Assembly: GCA_002007315.1 (NCBI GenBank)
Contig: LNZQ01000099.1
Coordinates: forward strand, 1-5,504
DNA length: 5,504 nt
Reading direction: 5' to 3'
Origin: Epulopiscium sp. Nele67-Bin004
GTDB lineage: Bacteria; Bacillota_A; Clostridia; Lachnospirales; Cellulosilyticaceae
Below the pieces are notes generated by a model that searched no databases, was not told the DNA's origin, and saw nothing but the letters and a program-made list of their open reading frames with translations. This document shows, piece by piece, positions 1 through 5,504 of this stretch (the first letter of the stretch is position 1; each line of letters begins with the position of its first letter). The position numbers were made by a program, and so were the translations under genes.

Positions 1-591
1 TTGCAAGTAGACGAGGAAAAAATTCGTCATACTTTAGAAAATATTGATGAGCAAGATTTTGATTTAGCAATAGAGGAAATTTTGAATGCCAAAACTATTT
101 ATATTTTAGGCGTAAGAAGTTGTGCAGGTCTTGCTACATTTCTGAATTTTTACTTAAATATAATGTTTGATAATGTACGACTAGTTAATACTAATAGTAT
201 TAGTGAAATATTTGAAATTATTCATAGAGTAGATGCAAATGATGTAGTGATTGGTATAAGTTTTCCAAGATATTCAAAGAGAGTATATAAAGCAATGGAA
301 TACGGAAAGTCACGTAACGCAAAAGTTATAGCAATAACAGATAGTGAAATGTCGCCTTTAGCACGTACGGCAGATTATATGTTGTTAGGTCAAAGTGAAA
401 TGGTTTCATTTGTAGACTCGCTAGTTGCACCGCTAAGTATTATTAACGCTATAATTGTTGCACTAAGTCTAAAAAAACAAGGTGAGTTAACATCTAATTT
501 AAATAGTTTAGAAAAAATTTGGCTTGAATATGAAGTGTATGATGATACAGAAGAAGCTTTTAGTAAAGATACCTTTGATAAATGTGATTAA
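1..591 (+). CDS. RpiR/MurR-family transcriptional regulator, C-terminal SIS domain (5' end cut by window)
   Basis: The visible 196 residues form a sugar isomerase (SIS) domain of the type found in RpiR/MurR regulators, which sense phosphosugars and control sugar or cell-wall catabolism genes. Seen in the sequence: the first SIS strand and turn YILGVRSCAGLA (about 34-45), the core DVVIGISFPRYSKRV (81-95) with the Ser-rich phosphosugar-loop region, the second strand AKVIAITDSEMSPLA (107-121), and a helical segment SFVDSLVAPLSIINA near 140-155. Family members are usually about 280 residues with an N-terminal HTH_6 DNA-binding domain. That domain is missing here, so the gene almost certainly continues left of position 1, and the TTG at position 1 is probably an internal Leu codon rather than the start. 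It lies 15 nt before cmk on the same strand, so co-transcription is likely. Its effector and target genes cannot be told from the window. A free-standing SIS isomerase is a less likely alternative. Confidence 0.85.
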   Translation: MQVDEEKIRHTLENIDEQDFDLAIEEILNAKTIYILGVRSCAGLATFLNFYLNIMFDNVRLVNTNSISEIFEIIHRVDANDVVIGISFPRYSKRVYKAMEYGKSRNAKVIAITDSEMSPLARTADYMLLGQSEMVSFVDSLVAPLSIINAIIVALSLKKQGELTSNLNSLEKIWLEYEVYDDTEEAFSKDTFDKCD

Positions 592-606
592 TAAAAGGAG
601 AAAATT

Positions 607-1278
607 ATGTTTTCAGTAGCTATAGATGGACCTGCAGGTGCAGGAAAAAGTACAATTGCAAAAGAAGTAGCAAAACAGCTAAATTGGGTTTATATAGATA
701 CAGGCGCTATGTACAGAACAGTGGCGGTATATTGTTTAGAAAATGATGTAGATGTGCAAAACAATCAACAAGTTACAAATATTATAAACAAAATTAATAT
801 TGATATTACACATATTGATGGTGAACAACATATACTATTAAATAGCGTAGATGTAACATCAGCAATTAGAACGCAAGAAATATCAAATCTTGCTTCTTTT
901 GTAGCAACTCATCAATGTGTGCGAGAAATATTAGTAATTATGCAACAAAAGCTTGCTAAGCATCTAAATGTAGTTATGGACGGACGTGATATTGGAACAG
1001 TTGTACTTCCGAAAGCTAACTTGAAAATTTTTCTTACCGCATCAAGCGAGGAACGTGCAAGACGTAGGTTTAAGGAACAAAGCATTCAGTCCTTTGAAGA
1101 AATTTTAATAGATATAAATAAAAGAGATGAGGTGGATTATAATAGAAAAATATCGCCACTAAAAAAAGCTGATGATGCAATAGTATTAGATACAAGCAAC
1201 CTTGATATAGAGGAGGTTATATCTATTATAATCAAAATGATTAATAAGGGGGTACAGAGTGGAGATTATTGTAGCTAA
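607..1278 (+). CDS. cmk: Cytidylate kinase
   Basis: This cytoplasmic enzyme phosphorylates CMP and dCMP to the diphosphates using ATP, recycling pyrimidine nucleotides from RNA and phospholipid turnover. The 223-residue length is normal for the short bacterial form. Seen: a P-loop GPAGAGKST (8-16), the CMP-site motif YIDTGAMYR (29-37), DGRDIGT (125-131), the arginine-rich lid ERARRRF (148-154), and the C-terminal signature RDEVDYNRKISPLKKADDA (172-190) with the conserved Arg and Asp residues. The ATG start is supported by GGAG at 597-600, 6 nt upstream, and by the P-loop lying at the expected distance from the N-terminus. It follows the SIS regulator by 15 nt and overlaps the start of ispH by 20 nt. 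A cmk-ispH pairing is a recurrent arrangement in Clostridia, where plsC or rpsA may also be nearby; neither is seen here. The gene appears intact. Confidence 0.97.
   Translation: MFSVAIDGPAGAGKSTIAKEVAKQLNWVYIDTGAMYRTVAVYCLENDVDVQNNQQVTNIINKINIDITHIDGEQHILLNSVDVTSAIRTQEISNLASFVATHQCVREILVIMQQKLAKHLNVVMDGRDIGTVVLPKANLKIFLTASSEERARRRFKEQSIQSFEEILIDINKRDEVDYNRKISPLKKADDAIVLDTSNLDIEEVISIIIKMINKGVQSGDYCS
1246..1261 (+). promoter_or_regulatory. Ribosome binding site that fixes the GTG start of ispH
   Basis: AAGGGGG at 1246-1252 lies 6 nt before the GTG at 1259, entirely inside the last codons of cmk. It decides the start: no ATG lies nearby in this frame, and an iron-sulfur cysteine of IspH falls at residue 12, exactly where the family has it when counted from this GTG. 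The buried site suggests that ispH translation is coupled to cmk translation (inference). Confidence 0.8.
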
Positions 1279-2083
1279 AAGTGCAGGTTTTTGTTTTGGC
1301 GTGCAACGTGCAGTTGATATGGCATACAAAACTGCAGGACAAAAGAATACTTTTACATTAGGACCACTTATTCACAATGATGCAGTTATAGAAGATTTGC
1401 GAAATAGGGGGATTGGGCTAGTAGATAATATTGAGGATAGTGTAGAAAGTTTAATAATTCGCTCACATGGTGTAACACCACAAATTTATAATAAAGCTAC
1501 TGAGCAAAATATTAATATAATAGATGCGACTTGCCCGTATGTAAAAAAAATTCATATGTTAGTAGAAAGAAATTTCAAAAAAGGATATACAATAATAATT
1601 GTAGGTGACGCATCTCATCCTGAAATTATTGGAATAAATGGTTGGGGAAATGACCAATGCTTAATTATAAAAGATGCTAATGAGTTATGTTTAGATAAAG
1701 ACAAGGCTTACTTTGTAGTTGCCCAAACCACTTATAAACAAGAAGTTGTGGATAATGTAATAGAGTATTTAACTGAGCATAACTATAATTTTAAATATGT
1801 TCCTACTATTTGTGATGCAACTACTAACAGGCAAACTGAAGCAAGACAAATAGCAAAAGTTGTAGATATAATGATAGTTATAGGTAGTAGATATAGTTCA
1901 AATACGCAAAAGTTATATGAAGTATGTGCACAAGTATGTAATAATGCTATTTGTATAGAAAATACAAATTCTCTACCAAAAATTAATTTCGATTTGATTA
2001 AAAAAGTAGGTATAACTGCTGGGGCATCAACGCCAAAGCATATAATAGAAGATGTAATAAATCAAATCAATATGAAGGGGTAA
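1259..2083 (+). CDS. ispH: 4-hydroxy-3-methylbut-2-enyl diphosphate reductase (HMBPP reductase, LytB)
   Basis: This is the last enzyme of the MEP pathway. It is a cytoplasmic [4Fe-4S] protein that reduces HMBPP to IPP and DMAPP, the precursors of undecaprenyl phosphate and quinones. The 274 residues span the usual length of the stand-alone enzyme. Seen: all three cluster cysteines, C12 (GFCFGVQRA), C92 (DATCPYVKK) and C185 (PTICDATTNRQ); substrate histidines H39 (GPLIHN), H70 (RSHGV) and H120; the proton-relay E122 in HPE; T157/T158 (AQTTY); and the diphosphate-binding SSNTQKL (213-219) with S257 in GAST. The GTG start is supported by an AAGGGGG site and by the position of C12. In some Clostridia IspH is fused to ribosomal protein S1; here it stops cleanly, 6 nt before cheR. 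The family implies the organism makes isoprenoids by the MEP route. All catalytic residues are present, so it should be active. Confidence 0.97.
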   Translation: MEIIVAKSAGFCFGVQRAVDMAYKTAGQKNTFTLGPLIHNDAVIEDLRNRGIGLVDNIEDSVESLIIRSHGVTPQIYNKATEQNINIIDATCPYVKKIHMLVERNFKKGYTIIIVGDASHPEIIGINGWGNDQCLIIKDANELCLDKDKAYFVVAQTTYKQEVVDNVIEYLTEHNYNFKYVPTICDATTNRQTEARQIAKVVDIMIVIGSRYSSNTQKLYEVCAQVCNNAICIENTNSLPKINFDLIKKVGITAGASTPKHIIEDVINQINMKG

Positions 2084-2089
2084 GATATT

Positions 2090-2863
2090 ATGGATTATGG
2101 AAGATTTGTCATTGAATTTCATAGAATGTCGGGATTAGATTTAAGTTTATATAAAGAAAGTCAGATGAAAAGACGTATTGATTCACACATAAAAAAATAT
2201 GCTGTAAAAACTTATGATGATTTTTTAAGGTTAGTCAAAGAAAATCCAGCTACAATGGAAACATTTATGAGCTATGTTACAATAAATGTTTCGGAGTTTT
2301 TTAGAGATCCAAAACAATGGAGCACATTAGAAAGTGATATTTTGCCAAAAATTATACAGCCAAATAAAACTTTCAATGTATGGAGTGCAGCTTGTTCAAC
2401 AGGTGATGAACCTTATACACTATCAATAATTTTAAATAAGTTAATTCCGTCAGGAAAATTTAAAATTATTGCTACTGACCTAGATAAAGAAATACTTGCT
2501 AAGGCAAAAAAAGGTGAATATCCAGAAAAGCAACTTTTACATTTACCATCTGAATACAAAAATCGGCACTTTACTAAAGAAAAAGATGTATATGTTATAA
2601 AAAGTGAGATTAAGAAAAACATTGAATTTAGACAACATAATTTATTAAAAGACCCATATCTTTCGGGTATGGACTTAATAGTTTGTAGAAACGTACTTAT
2701 TTATTTTACCGAAGACGCAAAACATGGGATATATGGAAAATTTGCTAAATCGTTAAGTGAAACAGGGATATTATTTGTTGGTAGCACAGAACAAATAATT
2801 ACCCCATCTCAATATGGTCTAAAAAGTCAAAAAATGTTTTTTTATAGTAAGCCTACACTATAA
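2090..2863 (+). CDS. cheR: Chemotaxis protein methyltransferase CheR
   Basis: CheR transfers methyl groups from S-adenosylmethionine to glutamates in the signalling domain of methyl-accepting chemoreceptors, resetting receptor sensitivity. It acts in the cytoplasm at receptor arrays. The 257-residue length is close to the Bacillus type. Seen: an N-terminal helical CheR_N domain (about 1-60), the motif TINVSEFFRDP (64-74), the SAM-binding loop WSAACSTGDEPY (98-109), the acidic strand end ATDLD (128-132), VCRNVLIYF (198-206), and FVGSTEQI (229-236) typical of Bacillota CheR. No TPR domain or receptor-binding tail extension is present. The ATG has AAGGGG at 2075-2080, 9 nt upstream, inside the end of ispH. 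It is the last gene of the plus-strand run, and its stop overlaps the convergent gene by 6 nt. No other che, fli or mcp gene is in the window, so its receptors must be encoded elsewhere. The gene looks intact. Confidence 0.95.
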   Translation: MDYGRFVIEFHRMSGLDLSLYKESQMKRRIDSHIKKYAVKTYDDFLRLVKENPATMETFMSYVTINVSEFFRDPKQWSTLESDILPKIIQPNKTFNVWSAACSTGDEPYTLSIILNKLIPSGKFKIIATDLDKEILAKAKKGEYPEKQLLHLPSEYKNRHFTKEKDVYVIKSEIKKNIEFRQHNLLKDPYLSGMDLIVCRNVLIYFTEDAKHGIYGKFAKSLSETGILFVGSTEQIITPSQYGLKSQKMFFYSKPTL

Positions 2864-3778
2864 TATAAGTTCTAAAATTAAATTATGGAAATCACTTAAA
2901 GTTAATTCATCACAAAATTTAGGTTGGTTTCCAATATCTAAAAAGAAATCTGTTTCCTCAATGAAGCAGGTTTCTTTTTTTAGTTTTTGTCTAGCGCTAG
3001 GTGGGAGTAGTTTAGCTATAGATTTGTGAACAATTTGATTTTGCGATTGAATATAAAAATAATCAGTATAAGGTGTCAAAAATCTTTTTTTAGTTAAATA
3101 TACAATAGGAATAGTTACTTCTAAAATATCTTTAAATATAAATTTAACGTTATTTATTTGAAAGTCATTGATATCTATAGGCTCATAACTAACTATAATA
3201 TTATTCTCAATTTTGCAATAACTTATTGGAATGATACTTCTAAGTAAATATAGTTTATATAAGTGAAAACAAGAAAATAAATCTTCTTTATTGTGCGAGA
3301 GTATAACTTCAAGCATGTCAGAAGAATTAGTTTTAATGTAATTTTTAATGATTTTTGCAAGAGGTTGTCCTGTTATAGTCATTTCACGCTCAAAATTGAC
3401 TAATAGTTCTAGCTCACTTCTATTAGATTTTTTATATAATTTTTTAATAATACGTAATTTTTTTAAATCTAAATGTTGATAAACTAATTTATCAAAGCCA
3501 TGTTGCTCCAATTTATTATTAATAAAAGTAAGGTCAAAATTAGAATACGTACAAATTGTGTCGGAGGACTCTAATAATTTTAACAGTCTTGCTAGCATTT
3601 CTTTCTCGTCTTTATTTTTTTCTAAAATTAACGAAGTGTAAGTTTCATCGCTTAGTAGCCCTATTATTACTATAAAATCCTGCTGTTTGGATAACCCACT
3701 AGTTTCAATATCTAAAAATACTGTTTTATAAGCTTTTACATTTAGTGATAATTTTATATGTTCTATTTTTTCTATCAT
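2858..3778 (-). CDS. YprB-like protein with RNase H-fold (DEDD) 3'-5' exonuclease domain
   Basis: The N-terminal half of this 306-residue protein is an RNase_H_2/YprB-type exonuclease domain, a family predicted to act on nucleic acid but with poorly defined substrates. Seen: Exo I FLDIETSGL (21-29) with D23 and E25; Exo II TYSNFDLTFI (77-86) with D82; HLDLKKL (102-108); and Exo III HNKEDLFSC (162-170) with H162 and D166. All four metal-binding acidic residues are therefore present. The residue four before the last Asp is His rather than the Tyr of classical DEDDy enzymes. The C-terminal part (about 180-306) shows no motif I recognise; it mixes strand-like stretches with a basic segment near ARQKLKK and has no membrane segment. 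The ATG is preceded by AGGAG (3786-3790 read on the minus strand), 7 nt away. The gene stands alone on its strand, has its own promoter, and converges on cheR. The family call is firm; the function is not. Confidence 0.85.
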   Translation of the reverse strand: MIEKIEHIKLSLNVKAYKTVFLDIETSGLSKQQDFIVIIGLLSDETYTSLILEKNKDEKEMLARLLKLLESSDTICTYSNFDLTFINNKLEQHGFDKLVYQHLDLKKLRIIKKLYKKSNRSELELLVNFEREMTITGQPLAKIIKNYIKTNSSDMLEVILSHNKEDLFSCFHLYKLYLLRSIIPISYCKIENNIIVSYEPIDINDFQINNVKFIFKDILEVTIPIVYLTKKRFLTPYTDYFYIQSQNQIVHKSIAKLLPPSARQKLKKETCFIEETDFFLDIGNQPKFCDELTLSDFHNLILELIL

Positions 3779-3825
3779 TATTTTTCTCCTATATTTTATA
3801 AATAAATTTAATTTATCTTAAAACT

Positions 3826-3855
3826 ATTTTACATTATGTCTATTTATACAGTCAA
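3826..3855 (-). promoter_or_regulatory. Candidate sigma-A promoter for the YprB-like gene
   Basis: Read on the minus strand, TTGACT (3855-3850) and TAAAAT (3831-3826) are separated by 18 bp and match the -35 and -10 consensus at five of six positions each. Transcription would start near 3819 and give a leader of about 40 nt containing the AGGAG site. A/T-rich DNA yields such matches by chance, so confidence is moderate. Confidence 0.55.
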
Positions 3856-3881
3856 CTATTCTTATAGGTTTAAAAAAAGTG

Positions 3882-3910
3882 TTGAAATTGCAAGTTAAAC
3901 AGTGTATAAT
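3882..3910 (+). promoter_or_regulatory. Candidate sigma-A promoter for the livJ-livH operon
   Basis: TTGAAA (3882-3887) and a perfect TATAAT (3905-3910) are separated by exactly 17 bp. Transcription would start around 3917, leaving a leader of about 30 nt that contains GGGAGG (3936-3941), 6 nt before the livJ ATG. This is the strongest promoter-like sequence in the window, consistent with the high expression usual for a binding-protein gene. Confidence 0.75.
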
Positions 3911-3915
3911 TGCAA
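3886..3915. repeat. Two exact AATTGCAA copies flanking the livJ -10 box
   Basis: AATTGCAA occurs at 3886-3893 and again at 3908-3915, 22 bp apart or about two helical turns. Its core TTGCAA is self-complementary. One copy sits just after the -35 box, the other at the end of the -10 box and near the start site. This is the geometry of a repressor operator pair, but the short A/T-rich word could recur by chance. Confidence 0.35.
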
Positions 3916-3947
3916 ATATATTATTGGAAAATATTGGGAGGTAAATT

Positions 3948-5120
3948 ATGAAAAATAAAATGTTTAAAACTTTGGCAATGTTAGGAGTAAGTTCAATAAT
4001 GTTAGCAGGGTGTGGAGACACTACAACTACAACAAGTAGTAACGTATCTAGTGATTCAGATACAATAAAAATTGGAGCAAGTTTTGACGTAACAGGCTCT
4101 TATGCACAATATGGATTGTCAGCAAACAAAGGTGCACTTTTAGCGATAAAAGAATATAACGAAGCAGGCGGAGTGCTTGGAATGGAAATTAGTTACATAT
4201 TAGAAGACAATAAAGGTAGTCAAGTTGATGCAGCAAATGCATTTAAAAAGCTTGATAGTCAGGGAATTGTTGCATTTATTGGTTCAGACATAAGCGGAAC
4301 AACTGAAACAATTGCTAATTTGGCAAAAGATAGTGGAATACCTATGGTGAGTCCATCAGCTACAAAAATGGAAATCACTTCTATTGCAGACAACATATTT
4401 AGAGCTTGTTATATAGACCCTGCACAAGGTGAGATTTTAGCAAGTTTTGCAGTTGAAGAACTTGGAGCAAAAACAGCAGCTGTTATGATAAATTCTGAAA
4501 GCGACTATTCTGTTGGAGTTGCTGAGGCGTTTATAGAAAATTTTGTTTCTGCAGGAGGAGAAATTTTAGTTGAAGTTAACTATAGTTCATCAGATGTTGA
4601 TTTTAAATCTATTTTAGCACCAGTAAGTAATGCTACTCCTGACATAGTAGTTATTCCAGATTATTACGAAACGATTGCAAATATTGCACCACAAGCAAGA
4701 CAACTTGGAATAGATGCAACACTTCTTGGGGGAGATGGTTGGGACGGAGTTACAAATATGACTGTAAATAGTCCAGAGTCAGTTGAGGGGAGTTACTTTA
4801 TTAATCACTACACAGTTGACGATGATACACCAATTGTGCAAGATTTTATAGCAAACTTTGAGGACGAATACGGCGAAACTCCAAATGCATTTGCTGCTCT
4901 TGGTTATGATGCGGCAAGATTAATTATCGAAGCTATGAAAGAAGCAGACACAACAGACCCAGCAGTTGTTACACAAACTTTACAAAATATTGACTTAGAA
5001 TGTGTTACTGGAAATATTACGTTTGATGAAAACCGTAATCCTCAAAAATCTGCTGCTATAATTAAAATTATTGGTGGAGAAAATACATTTTATCAAAAAA
5101 TCAACCCATATTCAAACTAA
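3948..5120 (+). CDS. livJ: Branched-chain amino acid type ABC transporter, substrate-binding lipoprotein (LivJ-like)
   Basis: This extracellular, membrane-anchored binding protein would capture a small ligand, in this family usually leucine, isoleucine or valine but sometimes other amino acids, amides or urea, and hand it to a LivHM permease. Seen in the 390 residues: a basic N-terminus (MKNKMFK), a hydrophobic stretch and the lipobox LAGC with lipidated C22; a Thr/Ser-rich linker (25-38); then a Peripla_BP_6 fold from about 39 to the end. Family landmarks include IKIGASFDVTGSYAQYG (40-56), EYNEAGGVLG (69-78), GSDISGTT (112-119), the ligand-contact region VSPSATKMEIT (134-144), FRACYIDPAQG (151-161) and GGDGWDG. 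The start is set by GGGAGG 6 nt upstream and by the signal peptide. It has its own promoter, and the permease gene follows after 21 nt. The exact ligand cannot be read from sequence, so the livJ symbol denotes family rather than proven specificity. Confidence 0.9.
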   Translation: MKNKMFKTLAMLGVSSIMLAGCGDTTTTTSSNVSSDSDTIKIGASFDVTGSYAQYGLSANKGALLAIKEYNEAGGVLGMEISYILEDNKGSQVDAANAFKKLDSQGIVAFIGSDISGTTETIANLAKDSGIPMVSPSATKMEITSIADNIFRACYIDPAQGEILASFAVEELGAKTAAVMINSESDYSVGVAEAFIENFVSAGGEILVEVNYSSSDVDFKSILAPVSNATPDIVVIPDYYETIANIAPQARQLGIDATLLGGDGWDGVTNMTVNSPESVEGSYFINHYTVDDDTPIVQDFIANFEDEYGETPNAFAALGYDAARLIIEAMKEADTTDPAVVTQTLQNIDLECVTGNITFDENRNPQKSAAIIKIIGGENTFYQKINPYSN

Positions 5121-5141
5121 TACTAGAGAGGAAGTATAAAT

Positions 5142-5504
5142 ATGGATTATGGCACATTATTTTTGCAACAGATTTTGAACGGTCTTCATATTGGTAGTAT
5201 ATATGCGTTGATTGCTCTAGGTTATACGATGGTTTATGGGATTGTTAAACTGATAAATTTTGCCCATGGTGAAATAATGATGGTTGGTGCATATACAGCG
5301 TATGTTATGATGGCAAACTTCGGGTTAGACATAGTGTCAGCGATTATTGTAGCTGTTATTGTATGTAGTGTTTTTGGGCTAACAATAGAAAAAATTGCGT
5401 ATAAACCGCTTAGAAAATCCCCCAGAATGTGGGCACTTATTACGGCGATAGGGGTAAGTTTCTTTTTGCAATCTTTATGTATGGTGGTGTTTGGTGCAAA
5501 TGCT
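5142..5504 (+). CDS. livH: Branched-chain amino acid type ABC transporter permease LivH (3' end cut by window)
   Basis: This is the inner-membrane permease half that pairs with LivM to form the channel for the ligand delivered by the upstream lipoprotein, driven by LivG/LivF ATPases. The reading frame is open from the ATG at 5142 to the window edge (121 codons); full-length LivH is about 290-310 residues, so more than half is missing. Seen: QQILNGLHIGSIYALIALGY (9-28) and MVYGIVKLINFAHGEIMMVG (30-49), which together are the LivH signature; hydrophobic segments at about 11-35, 44-59, 63-82 and 97-117; and a basic loop YKPLRKSPR (87-95) between segments. AGAGG at 5127-5131 lies 10 nt before the ATG. 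It follows livJ by 21 nt with no terminator between, so the two are probably one transcript. The remaining subunits are expected to the right. Confidence 0.93.
   Translation, partial: MDYGTLFLQQILNGLHIGSIYALIALGYTMVYGIVKLINFAHGEIMMVGAYTAYVMMANFGLDIVSAIIVAVIVCSVFGLTIEKIAYKPLRKSPRMWALITAIGVSFFLQSLCMVVFGANA

Larger units (their letters stand above)
3779..3947. other. Divergent intergenic region between the YprB-like gene and livJ
   Basis: This 169-bp, very A/T-rich spacer separates two divergent genes. It holds a candidate sigma-A promoter in each direction with the two -35 boxes 26 bp apart, both ribosome binding sites, and a pair of TTGCAA palindromes in the livJ promoter. The predicted leaders are short (about 40 nt for the minus gene and about 30 nt for livJ), so neither leaves room for a riboswitch or T-box. 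Confidence 0.8.

Noticed and set aside
2413..2622. Minus-strand open frame of 69 codons
   Set aside because: It lies wholly inside cheR, antisense to the SAM-binding core. It has no family resemblance and is explained by the A/T-rich coding strand.
2842..2863. Inverted repeat TTATAGT / ACTATAA as a bidirectional terminator
   Set aside because: The stem is only 7 bp with a single G-C pair, and no T-run follows it in either reading direction; the T-run at 2837-2843 precedes it on the plus strand.
3868..3900. Inverted repeat GTTTAA / TTAAAC around the livJ -35 box
   Set aside because: Six-base arms separated by 21 nt in A/T-rich DNA are expected by chance.
3922..3937. Direct repeat TATTGG with 10-bp period in the livJ leader
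   Set aside because: The second copy merges with the ribosome binding site and the unit is only six bases; coincidence is the simpler reading.
3779..3947. Riboswitch or T-box leader upstream of the amino acid transporter
   Set aside because: The predicted livJ leader is about 30 nt, too short for either, and no terminator hairpin precedes the start codon.
3824..4021. Minus-strand open frame of 65 codons
   Set aside because: It runs antisense across the livJ signal peptide and promoter, has no recognisable motif, and conflicts with well-supported features.
1..5504. Mobile element, CRISPR array, toxin-antitoxin or defence island
   Set aside because: No transposase or integrase motif, no regularly spaced repeats and no such gene pair were seen; all the space is filled by core genes.

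Overview
This window looks like a chromosomal segment of a strongly AT-rich anaerobic Bacillota, most likely a member of the Clostridia. The evidence is an A/T-biased third codon position, AGGAG-type ribosome binding sites before nearly every gene, a MEP-pathway isoprenoid gene (ispH) beside cmk, and a CheR whose C-terminal motif (FVGSTEQI) is of the Bacillus/Clostridium type. The genus cannot be fixed from these data.

Positions 1-2863 hold four tightly packed plus-strand genes that read as one operon. They are the C-terminal SIS-domain part of an RpiR/MurR-type regulator (cut by the left edge), cytidylate kinase (cmk), HMBPP reductase (ispH, GTG start, overlapping cmk by 20 nt) and a chemoreceptor methyltransferase (cheR). 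The gaps are 15 nt, -20 nt and 6 nt. No internal promoter or terminator is evident. The first three fit a regulatory and housekeeping cluster. cheR is the outlier, because no other chemotaxis gene is in view.

Positions 2858-3778 hold one minus-strand gene for a YprB-like RNase H-fold (DEDD) exonuclease. It converges on cheR, and the two coding ends overlap by 6 nt with no recognisable terminator. A 169-bp intergenic region (3779-3947) separates it from the next plus-strand gene and carries divergent sigma-A-type promoters.

Positions 3948-5504 begin a branched-chain amino acid type (HAAT/Liv) ABC importer: a substrate-binding lipoprotein (LivJ-like), then after 21 nt the first 121 codons of a LivH-like permease that runs off the right edge. 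The rest of the transporter (LivM, LivG, LivF) would be expected further right.

No mobile element, CRISPR array, tRNA, rRNA or riboswitch was seen. This is mostly an ordinary core-genome region. The points worth a second look are the convergent overlap, the orphan placement of cheR, the unassigned C-terminal half of the exonuclease, and a repeated TTGCAA palindrome in the livJ promoter.
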